Assembly (NCBI GenBank): GCA_022447885.1
Contig: JAKUTA010000059.1
Span: 1 to 7,048, forward strand
From: Candidatus Poseidoniales archaeon
Lineage (GTDB): Archaea > Thermoplasmatota > Poseidoniia > Poseidoniales > Thalassarchaeaceae
Direction: 5' to 3'
Length of the DNA: 7,048 nt
A program made the translations under genes and the position numbers. Below are positions 5,791 to 7,048 of this stretch, piece after piece (positions within the stretch are counted from its first letter, which is position 1; each line of letters starts with the position of its first letter). Under the pieces are notes generated by a model. The model searched no databases. It was not told where the DNA came from and was given only the letters and a program-made list of their open reading frames with translations.

Positions 5791-5808
5791 GTTCCTACGG
5801 AACGTAGG
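5791..5808. repeat. Overlapping inverted repeats upstream of rpoP
   Basis: CCTACG (5794-5799), spacer GAA, CGTAGG (5803-5808) is a perfect dyad. A second, nested one is GTTCC (5791-5795), spacer TAC, GGAAC (5799-5803). It lies directly upstream of the A-rich promoter candidate, about 45-62 nt before the rpoP ATG, a position suited to a transcription factor. Confidence 0.5.
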
Positions 5809-5843
5809 TCTCTTTCCGGCGCTCGAGCAGGCTCAGCACCCGA

Positions 5844-6431
5844 TCAACCATCCTTGGAAGCGTGACAGATTCCGACGAAGTTCTCCATGATGCGCCCGCC
5901 ATGCTCCGAGTCGTTCACCTCCGGATGGAACTGCAGACCGAAGCGATCGCCCTGCTCGTTCTGCATCGCCTGAACGGCGCACGACGGACTTCCGGCGGTG
6001 ACTTGGAATCCATCTGGTATGATGGTCACCTCGTCATTGTGGCTCTCCCAGACGATCTGCGTCTCGGGCGTTCCAGCGAACATAACCCCACCCCCATCCA
6101 CCAGGGTGATCTCCATCGCACCGAACTCCGGCTGGTCAGCCTCACCACAGTCACCCCCGTAGTGCCGCGCCATGAACTGATGCCCCGCGCAGATGCCGAG
6201 GATGGGCATATCGAGTCCCAGGAAGGCCGCGCAGTTCCCCAGTTCCCCGGTGAGTCCCACACGCGCCGCGCCGCCGGACAGCAGCAGGCCGTCCAAGTCG
6301 CGGAGTTCGTCGATGGGTGAGTTGTTCGGTACTATCTGCGTGTCCACCTCGAGATAACGCAGCATGCGCCACTCGCGGTGCGTCCACTGACCTCCGTTGT
6401 CAACGACGTCGATTACGAGTCGCTCGCCCAA
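5844..6431 (-). CDS. guaAA: GMP synthase (glutamine-hydrolysing) subunit A, glutaminase
   Basis: A class I glutamine amidotransferase of 196 codons from the TTG. In most archaea GMP synthase is split: this subunit releases ammonia from glutamine, and subunit B (not in the window) uses it to turn XMP into GMP. The N-terminal DVVDNGGQWTH and LDGLLLSGG are typical of the archaeal subunit. The nucleophile is Cys81 in PILGICAGHQ, and the other triad members are His169 and Glu171 in LQFHPEV. Length is close to the usual 185-190. The open frame begins at a GTG at 6437, but the strong Shine-Dalgarno at 6439-6444 is only 1 nt from it and an ideal 7 nt from a TTG at 6431, so I start at the TTG; the two differ by two residues. 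Upstream lies the aldolase-fold gene (67 nt), downstream rpoP (97 nt). Confidence 0.95.
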   Translation of the reverse strand: MGERLVIDVVDNGGQWTHREWRMLRYLEVDTQIVPNNSPIDELRDLDGLLLSGGAARVGLTGELGNCAAFLGLDMPILGICAGHQFMARHYGGDCGEADQPEFGAMEITLVDGGGVMFAGTPETQIVWESHNDEVTIIPDGFQVTAGSPSCAVQAMQNEQGDRFGLQFHPEVNDSEHGGRIMENFVGICHASKDG

Positions 6432-6438
6432 GACCACC

Positions 6439-6444
6439 CCTCCT
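6439..6444 (-). promoter_or_regulatory. Ribosome binding site of guaAA
   Basis: The minus strand reads AGGAGG. It lies 7 nt from the TTG at 6431 and 1 nt from the GTG at 6437, so it favours the TTG as the real start. Confidence 0.6.
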
Positions 6445-6498
6445 TACCCCGGTGGCTCGACGCCGCCTCGATGAACCTGCCGAAGGGCAGTGGGGCTG

Positions 6499-7048
6499 TC
6501 AGATGTCTATTCCGGCATCTATCGCAAGGTAGAGCACCATCATGCTGTGCTCCAGCGCGGCGGCGTTGTTCCACGCCTCGTCGAAGGTGGCTCCCACGGC
6601 ATAGACTCCGTTACCACGGCTGATCACCACCTTGCTGCCCGACTGCTTCAATCCCTCTGAGAGCTGGCGCAGGTAGTCGTCGATGTTCTCCTCCTCGTAG
6701 TCCACGATCACCGCCTTCTCGAACAGTGCTTGGCCGGCCACATCGGGTGGGCGCAGGATGAACAGGTCATCCTTGAGTGACAGGGCTGTGGTGTACGGGG
6801 ACTGGACGTGCATGCAGGCCGCCCGTCCGTCATAGTTGAGCGCCGCCACAGCCAACAGCACGGAGTGGATCCTCCACGCCGCGCCGGCCCCCATAGGCTC
6901 CTCCTCGCCGAGCCTGCCCGAGACAATCACGCTCTCATCCATCTGTCCGAGCGCCGCTGACTCGGCGGTCATGTGCACCAGGTTCGGCTGGTCGAGGGCG
7001 AGCATCGAGAGAGTGCCGGAGATCCCATGGACCAGACCATCACGATGG
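6499..7048 (-). CDS. Class II aldolase/adducin-fold protein, partial, zinc site lost
   Basis: 182 residues are visible; the frame continues past the right edge, so the ATG at 7005 is internal. The fold is recognised from GLVHGISGTLS (4-14, family G-x-x-x-S-G-N-L-S), AAWRIH (56-61, family S-S-E-W-x-x-H), CMHVQSPYTTALS (78-90, family H-T-H-S-P-Y-x-T-A-L) and SRGNGVYAVG with EAW following (143-152, family x-x-H-G). Known members (fuculose-1-phosphate aldolase, ribulose-5-phosphate epimerase) bind zinc through Glu73, His92, His94 and His155 (E. coli FucA numbering). Here these align with Ala57, His80, Gln82 and Asn146, and the phosphate-binding Asn of G-N is Thr. Metal-dependent aldolase activity is therefore unlikely; an adducin-like, non-catalytic or different role is inferred. 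The loop spacing still matches FucA (A57-H80 and Q82-N146 against 19 and 61). It ends 67 nt before guaAA, on the same strand. Confidence 0.8.
   Translation of the reverse strand, partial: HRDGLVHGISGTLSMLALDQPNLVHMTAESAALGQMDESVIVSGRLGEEEPMGAGAAWRIHSVLLAVAALNYDGRAACMHVQSPYTTALSLKDDLFILRPPDVAGQALFEKAVIVDYEEENIDDYLRQLSEGLKQSGSKVVISRGNGVYAVGATFDEAWNNAAALEHSMMVLYLAIDAGIDI

Noticed and set aside
4982..5890. 302-codon plus-strand open frame across the membrane protein, rpoP and the end of guaAA
   Set aside because: It spans three minus-strand genes and their gaps; the rpoP and guaAA motifs on the other strand are decisive.

Overview
The window looks archaeal: a GC-rich euryarchaeon, most simply a member of Candidatus Thermoplasmatota such as Marine Group II (Poseidoniales). 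The assignment to archaea rests on three information-processing and metabolic genes that have their archaeal form here: a stand-alone glutaminase subunit of GMP synthase, an RNA polymerase subunit P (Rpb12-like) protein, and a clamp-loader subunit of the RFC type. A TATA-like box about 27 nt upstream of an ATG, as in leaderless archaeal transcripts, fits too. The lineage below 'archaea' is inference.

Every gene I call lies on the minus strand, so the window reads right to left. From 7048 down: a partial class II aldolase/adducin-fold protein (running off the right edge); GMP synthase subunit A; RpoP with an extra N-terminal zinc ribbon; a small three-helix membrane protein of unknown role; an RFC small-subunit-like AAA+ protein; tRNA-Arg(CCU); then, behind its own promoter, a cluster of an SdhA-family flavoprotein, a secreted seven-bladed FG-GAP lipoprotein and a Fhit-like HIT hydrolase; and finally the start of an unrecognised protein that runs off the left edge. 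There is no gene-free stretch over 300 bases; the largest gap is 3696-3841, between the flavoprotein and the tRNA.

The right half is mostly housekeeping (purine synthesis, transcription, replication, a tRNA). The left half is an accessory cluster. No mobile element, CRISPR array or rRNA is visible. What stands out is that three of the enzyme-like proteins keep their fold signatures but have lost or changed key active-site residues: the aldolase has lost three of four zinc ligands, the flavoprotein lacks the dicarboxylate-binding residues of SdhA, and the RFC-like protein has a rearranged Walker B and an altered sensor 1. In addition, a short sequence element (core ACGTAGG, or its complement) recurs in the gaps between genes, in two places as part of an inverted repeat. 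I do not claim a wholly new system; the best leads are the degenerate aldolase, the flavoprotein-lipoprotein-HIT cluster and the intergenic element.
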